From Ophiothrix spiculata (taxonomy: Eukaryota; Echinodermata; Ophiuroidea; Amphilepidida; Ophiotrichidae): DNA of 21,331 nucleotides. Location: NCBI GenBank assembly GCA_000969725.1, contig JXSR01S033931.1, one strand, 5' to 3'. Under the pieces are notes generated by a model that saw only the letters and a program-made list of their open reading frames with translations, was not told where the DNA came from and did no database searches. Of the stretch, positions 1 through 8,339 are shown piece by piece; position 1 is the first letter of the stretch, and every line of letters begins with the position of its first letter. A program made the translations under genes and the position numbers.

Positions 1-268
1 ATTATCAGACAACAGGACAAAGCTCTCAAAGAATTACAGGTAAGATACAAGACTCAGTGCTGTCATAGCTAAGCTACAGGTTGGGAAAGCCAGACAGCAA
101 GTTATTATCAGACAACAGGACAAAACTCTCAAAGAATTACAGGTAAGATACAAGACTCTGTCAAAGCTAAGCTACAGGCAAATGATAGGTTGGGAAAGCC
201 AGACGACAAGCTATTATCAGACAACAGGACAAAGCTCTCAAAGAATTACAGGTAAGATAAAAGACTCT
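1..268 (+). repeat. Tandem array of an exon end plus splice donor, about 106-bp unit, 2.5 copies
   Basis: The segment beginning ATTATCAGACAACAGGAC recurs at 1, 104 and 213. Each copy gives 39 coding nt ending CAG followed by GTAAGATA, then intron-like sequence with CTAAGCTACAG before GTTGGGAAAGCC. Units are 103 and 109 bp and nearly identical, so the duplication is recent. Each unit duplicates the 5' splice site together with its exon. The array is cut by the left edge of the window, so more copies may exist. Confidence 0.9.
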
Positions 269-3200
269 GTATACTCCAATGAATTTTTATAGGGGAACCA
301 GTTTTCTCCACCATTTTGGGTCGCTCATGGAGCAGAGTTATTGTACCTCAGGATATATTCGGAGTTTGGCCCAATATCCAGGCAGATCGCGTAAATCTTC
401 ACTTGACGCATATACAGCGTGTGCATTTTGTTTCATGCGCAAACCGTGTCTGCGTTTCAAGTAGCGTGTATTGCGACTTGCTATGATCAAAGTATGCCAA
501 TTTTCCCGCTAAATACGTTGCGAAGACTCTCGAAGTGAGGCACGCGTAGCCGTAAAATATCGGAGGTACAATAACTCGCCCTCCATGAGCGACAATCCAA
601 GATGGTCACCTTCCCATAGGATTTACACTACGGTGAAATCAAAACGGCAGAGAATATCGGTTCCCCTATATAAATTCCTTGGTATACTCGGATATACTCA
701 TACACTTCATGACATTCTGAGGAAGCTTATAGTAGGCTACTATCAAGAGAAAGGTGACAAGGCTGGGGTGTTATCAGCATTTGGTCACAGATTCTATTGA
801 TAACAAGGTAACAAATGCTTACAATATGATATGAAGTATTCTTGTTAAATTACAAATTTACCTAGTTTAACAAAAGACAATTGTTTCCCTTTCGATATTT
901 GGGTATTGCAAGATGTGGGTTTAGTTTTGCAGTGTAATTAGATCTGAAAATGAATTTTCACCTTATATTATTATTATGTTGGGTTAGCTTAGCTTACATT
1001 GCTCAAACTTCAGGCAAGTCAGCAAAGGGAATGACTTACTTTCTTTAAGGCAATAGACAGTTTTTTATAAGACAACAGAATGAGAAAAAAAGTATTCATA
1101 TGTAAACCGTCCATACGAGAAATGTGTTAATTGTACATCATAATCATGTTCAAAAGTGTCAACAAAACACATCTACTGGCACTGAAAATTTGTCACGTAT
1201 AGTGATTTTGATGAAGTCACCTGTAAACAGTCTTTAAGACTTGGAAATTAGTCTTTTTCAAGAACATCTTTATACAGCTTTTGTCAAAATGGTTGAAACT
1301 GTTTGAAATAATGTGATCAGACTAAAACCGATCATCTCTTTTAAATGTATAAATGCATTATATATAATTCTTAAAAAATGTTGATTTCACTTCTTAGGAC
1401 CAGATGGTGGACACAGTAGCAGACAGCAAAACATTGTCAGAACGAAGGACGGAAAAAATCATGGAGCAGCACTTTGAACAATTGTCTGAGATTAGGTCCA
1501 AGATTGCTGATGCAAGGGACCAGCAAGCTGAGGTGCTACAACAAAAACTGGAGAACATGAAGCACAAGAGAAAACAGTGAGTTCATTGTGTGTGGGTTTA
1601 TGGGGTAGGGATCGATGTGGTATAGCATATCGATCCTCAGACCAGCAAGCTGAGGTGTACGTTACAACAAAAGCTGGAGAACATGAAGCACAAAAGAAAA
1701 CAGTGAGTTCATTTATTGTATGGGGTGTATGGTGTAGGGATGTGGTATAGCGCATATCGATCATCAGACCAGCAAGCTGAGGTGTTACAACAAAAGCTGG
1801 AGAACATGAAGCACAAGAGAAAACAGTGAGTTCATTTAATGTGTGGGTGTATCGGCAAGCTAGTGTTTCAACAATCACGCCATTTAATTAAGATAACAAT
1901 GTTTGGGTAGATTTAGTGGGTAGCTAATTAAACTTAATACACAAATTTTGCTTTGAACAATCTATGTGTGTGACTTGTACCAAATGCCCCGGGTGTAAAA
2001 TACAAAACTGTTTTGAGCTTGTTTTAGAGAAAATGTGACTTTTAACTACTTGAAAGTCACTTTTGCAAGATGCCTTCATGCTGTATTTTCATAACTATGG
2101 TAATTTAAAATTGAACAAATTTTCTTTTAGGCCTTTAGAATCTACATTGATCTATGCAATTGATCTTGATTTCTTCGACAGGTCTCTCATGGCCACGTTG
2201 GAAGAGGAGAAGAAAGAGAGGCATTCATCTCAAGCTGGGTCAAAGTAAGTGCACATTGAATTTTAACAAATAAAAAGCACTTACATTTCTGTGAACAACC
2301 TCCAAATTGAGTGTATCTGTTTTTGAAATGGAAATTACTAACATGATCGATAACTATTGGTTATCCAAGCCTTATGGTTATATTTTTTCATATAGAATAT
2401 TCAAAACTGAATGATTGCAGATATTGTGTTCATACATATGCTTAGCCAGGATTGCGTACCCCGTGGTGCGAAAAAAAAACACCTTGTCTAAAACGGCGAC
2501 GGATCCAGGGGTCACTAGGGGTACCAGCCAGTATTGGACGGGTCGCCAAATGTATTATTAGCAGTAATTAGGACTACTGCATCCTTTTTTCATTGTTTTA
2601 CGTTTATTTTTTCCATTTTTTGTATAGACCCGGGGTGCGCGCACCCCTTCCACACACACACCCCCCCTGGCTACGCCAATGTCATATATAGTGAAAATTG
2701 AACTAATTTCAACTATTTTGGACTGTGAACAGGTTACTTTTGTCATTGATTGATTGGGAACTCAAGGTTCTGTAGATAACCATATATGCAAGAGACCCTT
2801 TTAGAATAATTAATTTTCAACATATGCAAGAGACCCTTTTAGAATAATTATTTTTCAACATATAATTTTGTAAGCAATCAACTGAATACACCAGTAAAAG
2901 AAAACTCCAACTCCAATAGCTCCCTTCTATAAATTATACTTACATTTGACTTGTAGTTAACTTTTTTAGACATTGTTAGATAATTGTTATAGTATATATT
3001 TGCTATATTTAAACAGCCAGTGTATAAGAAAACTGCAACTATATACTAAAGCAATTATCTAACAATGTCTAAAAAAGTCAACTACAAGGTCAAATATGAT
3101 GATATTTTGTAATTATAATTTCCAGAAGGGAGCTATTGGAGTTGGGGTTTTCTTGTTCTGGCATATTCAACTTTGTTCCTGAATAACAGTGACAAATTCT

Positions 3201-6200
3201 AGTTTATTGAAATGTGGCCTAAAAGTTTGAGTGTCTATCCCACCAAGTTTATTAAACACTTCAACTCTCATAATAATTAAACTAATAAACTAACAACTAA
3301 GTGAATATTCAGTATTTGTTGTTGTCAATCCTAATATCACTTAATTTTACCTTTGTGCTTTTTTCTCCACCCACCCATGCTGTGCTGCACTAACTTTGAA
3401 TTTCTGCACCCATTACAACCATCCTTACATTGTTGTATCCTAACAACCTGGTTAACACTATTACAGGAAAGCTAAAAAGTGAGTATTAATGCATTCATTT
3501 ACATTTGGTTTCATGTAATGTTAAAGGTGCAATTCATGATTTTGATGTGACAAAAACCTCGTCTGTTTTCTAGCTAAATAAAAAGAAGAGTACATTATAA
3601 ATATATACTGAAAATTTCACTTTATTCCGACCATTCGCTTCCAAGTTACAAACTTTTCAGCATTTTGAAAATCCCCATAGACTACTGTGTTGTAGTTACT
3701 GTCGGGGCCCCGACAATAATTAGAAAATGATACATTTTCTAACTTTTCTCAAAAATGCAAGCATATATGAAAGAATGGTTTGGGGATCGTAACATACACC
3801 GGTTGATGATTCTTATGAGCTAAAAAACTCAGTTTTGATGGAGGTGACCTTGAGGGTGAAAAGTGGATCATGAATTGCCCCTTTAAGTAAAAACTGAATT
3901 AAGGTTTGCTAATATACACATCTTGAAGATAGAAATCACTTTATGTGGTATCTAAGGTTTAATGCCACATATGGTAACTTAATGCATGAGGGCATAATAT
4001 ATGCTGATGCAGTGCCATTGGGTATCACCCAGTCATTGGCAAATTTACTTTATTATCAGAATTTAATACCACACCATACATTGTGTTGGTTGGTTTTAAA
4101 TAAAAATAAAATTATGTTTGCTTTTGTTTGATATATACAGTGTTTCATACTATCATTTCGTTTTTCATGTGTAATTGGGGCAAATCATATGCACGATTGT
4201 TATGATTGGTTGTTGCAAACAAACTTAATTTTTATTTATAACAACCTTAATAAAATGTGTGTGGAAATGCTACATTTTGTTTATAATCCCATCCTGATAA
4301 TCTTGTGTTAGAGATTCCACAATTCTGCTCACTTTCTCACTTTTTCACCTGAAGATATTTTTTAACCATCACCTCAATGTGCACATCCATTAAAAAACAA
4401 ACAAAGCAAAGAACAAACAAAAACAAAGAACCTATTTAAACAGCTTTAAAACCTCGCGCCATAAAATTTTTGCAAGTTCCCACCATAGCCAATCATACTC
4501 GATCATTGTGGCTATAGCCATTTTGGGTGAGGCTATTGACACGATCATCGTGCCTATAGCCACTTCCTTCATAATTACCCTTTGCTTCTGTAAGTGTTTA
4601 TATCGCATACTACAACATGAAGTATTTTGTGATATTTCCTCCATTTCAGATCTGCTCTTGGTATTCTCAATACAATTTTGGAAGATAATCGTCACAAACA
4701 AGAAATGAACAGAATGGAGCAGGAAATGAAACTGGAGTTAGCTAAACAAAAGGAAGAGATGAATGATAGGCTGGAGGAAGCCATGGAAAAAGAGCTGGAG
4801 GTATGTGTGACCATTCATTTGGTAACTGAAAATATTTGTTTGAAATATTCAGAACATTTGACCCAACACAGTATTGTACATATTTGTGTGACATATTCAT
4901 GTATGGCCTTTGCACAGTATTTGTACTTAATTGTTTCAAATGGACATACATTTTGTGTAAACTATTCATAAAATGTCGGCCAAAATTTTGGTTGAAATGT
5001 GGGTCTTGGGAACAATTTTTTTAAATGGACTTTAAGAAACTGAACACTTTTGTGAACTGAAAGATTTTTCTTGTGATTATGGTCTAAGAAATGGCAGACA
5101 ATACGTCAAAATAGGGGTCTTGAGGGTCGCATTTCCCCATTTCTATGTCAGTGGATATGGTACCAAATTCAGCATTGACCAAGTTTTTAATATATTTGTC
5201 TGAAACACAAAATTCAACTATTACACAGTGCTTAACATATTTGTGCGAAGTATTCACAAAAATTAGCTTTTACACAATAATAGTTGTACATATTGTAAGA
5301 CACTTTTATATGGATTTAGGAGAATTACTCATGTTCATATTTCGTATCTTTGTTTTCAGGAGCATGAGAAGAATTTCTTGGGTCAATTGGCAGCCGTTAG
5401 TAAACTAAGCAAACAAGAACTCAATGAAATGATCCAGAATGCTGTAGAAGGTAAGGTTTATATATAGGGTACCTCAAGGACTATGCGTAAGTCCGTTTTC
5501 TATTAATTATGCAATGACAACTATAGTAGATTTTTTAGCCAGGGCACCTCATTACAAGTTTTGGATCTTTCCATTCATTATATTATAAGAGGTAAAATGA
5601 TTTGCATTCATACAACCAATAGAATTGAAGGATGAAATTTAGGGGGGGGGGGGGGGACACGTCCTCCAGCTCTGCTTCCGCCGGCTATGCTACTAGTCTA
5701 CTGCAAACACATTTGTGAATTGTCCCTTCGCTGATTATAATTTATATCATGGTTATAAAATTACATTTCCTTAACGAACCATGGTTTGAACATTTAAACG
5801 TCCATCTTATTGTGCAGTTACATTTTGATGATGATGAAATAGTTAAAGAAAAAGAAATTAAAGTACACATAACACATTAAAATTTTCATATGGCATTATC
5901 ATGTTACATTGATCCACATATCAATTCTTTTCAAATCCTCTGAACCACATAAAACCTGTTCATGCTCATTACACTGTTAACAGCTTTTGGCGATAATATA
6001 CCAATGATCTTTGCTGTACGACTAATCAAATTAATTGCCCCACAGTAAATACATGTAGTCCTATAAAATATTCTTCAGATCAACTGCAACGCATGCAGGG
6101 ATTGAACTTATTGCTGAGAGGATCCTTGTCCTTATCTAATCAAAAATATGCTCTACCCGTGTTATTATGCAAGAGGTACCCTGACTTCAAAAAATGTGAC

Positions 6201-7400
6201 CCATCATATCGAAAGGTACCTTAAGGGTCCCAAAATGAAAATTGAAAGATTAGATTCTAAGCTTTAAAATGACACCTTGCTTTTGGTTATTGGATGTTCG
6301 ATTGCAAAGTTACATCCAAATTGGTAAAAGACCCATCGGGCTGATTCAGAAAATTATAGTTCTGAGAAAATAAAGTTTAAAGTTTCTGTGCTGGTAAAAC
6401 TTGAATGGAGAGAGGATTTCTATCGCTGTTTTTAAAACATGTGTCTTCTGTTTTGGATGTTGGAACCTGATTAATATGATAGAATACACTTCAAAGGTAA
6501 CGTTTCTGATGAAATTAGAAATTCGACCTTGATATGATTTTTGACTATGCTGAGCTTCAGTGGCCCGTACCTCATAATTTACTATGCCGACCTTAAGGTA
6601 CCTTTCGATATGACGGGTCACAAATACTATAGCAGCTTTCTTTCAAGCCTTCAGCAGGGAATAAATGTGAGTAGGGTGGGTAAGATCATGAGGCATAAAC
6701 AAATGGCCAATCTTTTTTAAAAAGTATAAAAGGTTTGAAATTAAATGTATGACTCGTGGATACTTCACCAAAATGTGATTAAGAAAATTGCACTGTAGTT
6801 GCAATAGGTAGCTGGGTCTTATTGTATTAATAAACTTGGAAGCACTGTAAAACGGTGTGGGTTTTGCAACATTTCACAGTAAAGTCAAAATACTTTAGTA
6901 ACAGCTTTCTATTAATTATTACCAGATTTTTATTTTTTTTAATTCCCATAGGCAAATATTTTGAGAATATAACTTTTCTTGATCCATCCCCACATCCTAT
7001 GCTTCCCTAAATATTTTGGAATTTAACTTAATTTACACCAGCAAAACATCGCCAAGTGAAAAAGGCTGGTGGGACCGAGGCATTAGATTATCATTAATAT
7101 TAAAAAACTTTCCAATACAAAAATTTCAATAAATAAATAAAGGTATGGATAGAAGTACTAGAAAACTACAACTATCGTTTTGCTTATCATTTTAAACTTT
7201 GTTTTTCAGAGGGAGGTGGAGATGAAAGAACAGCCAAAAAGATGAGCAAAGATTTAACAGAACGGATCAAATCTGCCAGAGCGCAACCTGAATTCTATGA
7301 GGAGGAGAGCGAAGAATCCGAGGAACCCAGTGAAGATGAAGAGCAAACGAAGAAAAAGAAGAGGAAGAACAAGAGAGCAGTAGCATGTCCAGAATTGTAG
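1..7400 (+). CDS. 3' part of a gene for an unrecognised coiled-coil protein with acidic/basic tail
   Basis: Seven exons with GT-AG borders join in one frame: 189-251 (or a tandem copy), 1398-1576, 2182-2244, 3467-3478, 4650-4800, 5360-5450 and 7210-7400 (TAG at 7398-7400). Phases run 0, 2, 2, 2, 0, 1, which fit without a frame break. The readable C-terminal part is about 250 residues. It is rich in E, K, Q, R and L with heptad-like spacing (for example EEAMEKELE and QQKLENMKHKRKQ), so it is most likely a long coiled coil. It ends in a low-complexity tail with an acidic run (EEESEESEEPSEDEEQ) followed by a basic run (KKKKRKNKR), which could be a nuclear or nucleolar signal. The 5' exons lie outside the window. 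I do not recognise the family; the composition would suit a cytoskeletal, ciliary or nuclear scaffold protein, but nothing in the sequence decides this. That the exons are real is well supported by frame and splice sites; the function is unknown. Confidence 0.8.
189..251 (+). CDS. Coiled-coil exon, third tandem copy (63 nt)
   Basis: The exon is bounded by AG at 187-188 and GTAAGA at 252-257, is 63 nt long and is phase 0 at both ends. It reads VGKARRQAIIRQQDKALKEL plus Q and joins in frame to the exon at 1398. An alternative acceptor (CAG at 175-177) would put it in another frame. Similar 63-nt exons can be drawn at 80-142 (VGKARQQVIIRQQDKTLKEL plus Q), with a further 39 nt copy at 1-39. The gaps between copies are only 40 and 46 nt, shorter than a usual animal intron, so probably only one copy is spliced into the mRNA. 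I cannot tell which one. Confidence 0.5.
276..682 (+). mobile_element. Non-autonomous DNA element, family A copy 1 (6-bp TSD, unequal inverted arms)
   Basis: The ends are CCAATGAATTT and, read inward from the right, CCAAGGAATTT; both continue into TATAGGGGAACC. The flanks carry a perfect 6-bp direct repeat TATACT (270-275 and 683-688). Further in, both arms share TCGCTCATGGAG and GAGTTATTGTACCTC, but the right arm holds about 55 bp more between these blocks and the tip. The 407 bp contain no transposase frame. A second copy lies inverted at 12002-12391. It sits 24 bp downstream of the donor at 252. The superfamily is not clear to me; a 6-bp target duplication is uncommon among cut-and-paste elements. 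Confidence 0.85.
689..1397. other. Rest of intron upstream of exon 1398
   Basis: AT-rich intron sequence after the family A element, ending in a pyrimidine-rich acceptor TTTCACTTCTTAG at 1385-1397. I see no further gene, repeat or conserved RNA in it. Confidence 0.6.
1398..1576 (+). CDS. Coiled-coil exon (179 nt)
   Basis: The acceptor CTTCTTAG precedes GACCAGATGG and the donor is GTGAGT at 1577. It opens DQMVDTVADSKTLSERRTEK and ends QQKLENMKHKRK plus two bases of the next codon. The phase is 0 at the start and 2 at the end. Charged residues alternate with spaced leucines and isoleucines, as in a coiled coil. Its last 58 nt are the template of the two decayed downstream copies at 1641-1702 and 1768-1825. 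Confidence 0.85.
1519..1850 (+). repeat. Tandem triplication of exon 3' end, donor and intron start
   Basis: The unit ACCAGCAAGCTGAGGTG...AAAACA followed by GTGAGTTCATT begins at 1519, 1641 and 1768 (periods 122 and 127 bp). Copies 2 and 3 are preceded by CGATCCTCAG and CGATCATCAG, which resemble acceptors created by the duplicated intron sequence. As potential exons they measure 62 nt (1641-1702) and 58 nt (1768-1825). Neither is a multiple of three, and joining either to the end at 1576 gives an early stop, so they are probably intronic debris, or mRNA-destabilising exons if ever spliced in. The reverse strand has an open frame of 128 codons across this array, which I take to be chance. Confidence 0.9.
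2182..2244 (+). CDS. Coiled-coil exon (63 nt), with an in-frame alternative acceptor
   Basis: With the acceptor TTCTTCGACAG (to 2181) and donor GTAAGT at 2245 the exon reads QSLMATLEEEKKERHSSQ and then AGSK across the junctions. A second good acceptor, TTTTCTTTTAG at 2120-2130, would extend it by 51 nt (2131-2181). That adds 17 codons (PLESTLIYAIDLDFFDR in part) without a stop. The short form is preferred because it keeps the charged coiled-coil character, but both are possible in vivo. Confidence 0.75.
2442..2678 (-). mobile_element. Degenerate short inverted-repeat element (TAGCCAGG ends)
   Basis: The ends share TAGCCAGG in inverted orientation (TAGCCAGG at about 2443 and CCTGGCTA at about 2667-2674), next to GC-rich and C-rich sequence that contrasts with the AT-rich intron. 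It includes an A9 run, the perfect palindrome GGGGTGCGCGCACCCC at 2632-2647 and a CA/C tract. No coding capacity and no clear target duplication are visible. It is a typical intronic repeat, but its family is uncertain. Confidence 0.5.
2784..2859 (+). repeat. 38-bp tandem duplication (two copies)
   Basis: ATATGCAAGAGACCC and the following 23 bp occur at 2784-2821 and 2822-2859, almost identical. It is intronic and abuts the inverted-repeat element starting near 2882. Confidence 0.9.
2882..3171. mobile_element. Inverted-repeat element, family C copy 1
   Basis: The left arm (TGAATACACCAG...CCAACTCCAATAGCTCCC) is the inverse of the right arm (GGGAGCTATTGGAGTTGG...CTGGCATATTCAA). The arms continue into TTGACTTGTAGTTAACTT and GACATTGTTAGATAATT, so nearly the whole 290 bp folds back around a short centre at about 2985-3045. 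It has no coding capacity. Copy 2 is at 19649-20097 and shares the tips (TTGAATA..CYAG) and the GACATTGTTAGATAATT block. Confidence 0.85.
3467..3478 (+). CDS. 12-nt microexon
   Basis: GAAAGCTAAAAA is bounded by ACTATTACAG and GTGAGT. It enters and leaves in phase 2 and adds four residues, so that ...AGSK joins KAK and K/SALGIL through intact codons. Without it the neighbouring exons at 2244 and 4650 still join in frame, so it could be a cassette microexon that adds a lysine-rich tetrapeptide. The call rests on splice-site quality and frame only. Confidence 0.55.
3525..3882. mobile_element. TTAA-flanked inverted-repeat element (AGGKGCAATTCATGAT ends)
   Basis: TTAA at 3521-3524 and 3883-3886 flank ends AGGTGCAATTCATGAT and, inverted, AGGGGCAATTCATGAT. 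The 358 bp hold no frame but contain the perfect palindrome GTCGGGGCCCCGAC at 3701-3714. A TTAA target with AGG-type ends fits Kolobok-like or piggyBac-like non-autonomous elements; the AGG start favours Kolobok. It lies 46 nt downstream of the microexon donor. Confidence 0.8.
3887..4649. other. Rest of intron before exon 4650
   Basis: AT-rich intron. It contains an A/C-rich tract (AAACAAACAAAGC and similar) around 4390-4435, and a 42-bp-spaced direct repeat near 4499 and 4541 (CGATCATTGTGGCTATAGCCA and CGATCATCGTGCCTATAGCCA in part). It ends in a good acceptor TTTCCTCCATTTCAG at 4635-4649. Confidence 0.6.
4650..4800 (+). CDS. Coiled-coil exon (151 nt)
   Basis: The acceptor CCATTTCAG and donor GTATGT (4801) bound an exon that enters with one base of a split lysine codon. 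It reads SALGILNTILEDNRHKQEMN, then RMEQEMKLELAKQKEEMNDR, then LEEAMEKELE, and ends in phase 0. This is the clearest coiled-coil stretch of the gene: E/K/Q-rich with Leu or Met at heptad-like spacing and no proline or glycine after the first residues. Confidence 0.85.
4801..5359. other. Intron with weak degenerate internal repeats
   Basis: Motifs like ACATATTTGTG(T/C)GA followed by TATTCA recur around 4880 and 5234, suggesting old duplications. Open frames here are in non-coding sequence. Nothing else is recognisable. Confidence 0.5.
5360..5450 (+). CDS. Coiled-coil exon (91 nt)
   Basis: The acceptor TTTGTTTTCAG and donor GTAAGG (5451) bound EHEKNFLGQLAAVSKLSKQE and LNEMIQNAVE plus one base. 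The phase is 0 in and 1 out, matching the next exon. It looks like an amphipathic helical segment at the end of the coiled coil. Confidence 0.85.
5451..7209. other. Long intron with a G-tract and one inverted-repeat element
   Basis: Besides the element at 6195-6622, the intron has an uninterrupted G run of about 14-15 at 5642-5656, followed by a GC-rich patch to about 5690 (ending GCCGGCTATGCTAC). That patch resembles the C-rich repeat at 2442-2678 and is probably a repeat fragment. The acceptor is a pyrimidine tract TTTGTTTTTCAG. I saw no other genes. Confidence 0.6.
6195..6622. mobile_element. Inverted-repeat element (TGTGACCCRTCATATCG ends)
   Basis: TGTGACCCATCATATCG followed by AAAGGTACCTTAAGG at the left is repeated inverted at the right end with one mismatch in about 32 bp. 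The 428 bp carry no transposase frame. I could not fix a target duplication; the flanks are A-rich. It is best called a MITE of unassigned family. Confidence 0.8.
7210..7400 (+). CDS. Terminal coding exon with acidic and basic tail
   Basis: After the acceptor TTTTTCAG, the first two bases complete a Glu codon. The exon reads GGGDERTAKKMSKDLTERIK, SARAQPEFY, then EEESEESEEPSEDEEQ, then TKKKKRKNKRAVACPEL and TAG. The acidic run next to a lysine/arginine run suggests a disordered, charged C-terminus and possibly a nuclear signal. Codon use is ordinary for the gene. Confidence 0.85.
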
Positions 7401-8080
7401 TAGCTACAGATGACTATTGAACTTACTATTTGTGCAATTTATTCAGCCCTTTGTCAGTCAGCATGACAATTAATAGCTTGGTTGTGTCTTACTCCAAGGT
7501 CTTTCTTACTGTGTTTTTTCCTATAGAGTGATGCCTTCAAGTGATTAAAGATTGATGCACTACAGATTTTGAAGTCAAGAATTTCTAACTGAAGATGGAA
7601 GTGTAGGGGTCAGAATTGACTGAAATAGACTGTTTTTTGAAGATTTGTCAGTGGTGGTGACCCAGCATCTTTTGTCAATATTTATACTCTTGTACACTCT
7701 GCAATTTTGAGTAAAAATTTTGGTATTAAACATTTTAAAATGTTTGAAAAAATGGAAGCAATCATTCCAATTAAGCTCCTTTGATGCATAATATACAGCT
7801 TCCTTTAATATTGGTTAAGAATCCTTTGGTAGAAAAAATTCAAATTGGTCATGTTATATTTTGAGGAAAATCTACTTTTAAAAACCATGGACATAATGTG
7901 ATTAAAATTTTGTCATCTTTACATATTGTAACCTTAACATTATCATGATTGTATCTCAACACCAAATTTTTGACAGCTGTCACCACAAAAGAGTTTAAAA
8001 TGTGCAAAAAGCACCAAAGCAGAATTGTATTTGGTATGGAAGTAAATATTATCAATAAAGACCACATGCGTATGCCCATG
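7401..8080 (+). other. Probable 3'UTR of the coiled-coil gene
   Basis: AT-rich sequence follows the stop without further splice-linked frames. Candidate poly(A) signals are ATTAAA at 7725-7730 and AATAAA at 8054-8059. The latter is followed by T/G-rich sequence (CTTTTGTTTGTT) near 8090, as expected of a cleavage site, so the transcript probably ends near 8080. The end is inferred. Confidence 0.5.
8054..8059 (+). terminator. Candidate polyadenylation signal AATAAA
   Basis: Canonical hexamer about 650 nt after the stop codon, with a GT/T-rich stretch 30-45 nt downstream. It is the best candidate for the end of the plus-strand gene. Confidence 0.5.
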
Positions 8081-8339
8081 TACATTCACTTTTGTTTGTT
8101 AACACAAGAAAAATGGTTATTTCAAACAGTTATTCTTGATGTGCAGCCAAACAGCTTCACCTCCATGTCAAGTGCTAAATATGGAAAACATTTTTATTCA
8201 TGAATTTCTTTTAAATCTTATTAACAAGACCATTATCTATGCAGAGTTTAGAGATTTTTTTTTCTTTAATAGGATTGTCTGTGAGTAAATCATACCATTT
8301 TGACTCAAATCATGCCGATCGATATATTATAAAAAAAAA

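Noticed and set aside
1492-1878. Minus-strand open frame of 128 codons with repeated CASCSPAFVV segments
   Set aside because: It is the antisense shadow of the tandem exon array at 1519-1850; the protein repeats simply mirror the DNA repeats.
5642-5656. G run as a functional G-quadruplex
   Set aside because: A single homopolymer tract next to a repeat-like GC-rich patch; likely repeat debris and prone to sequencing error.
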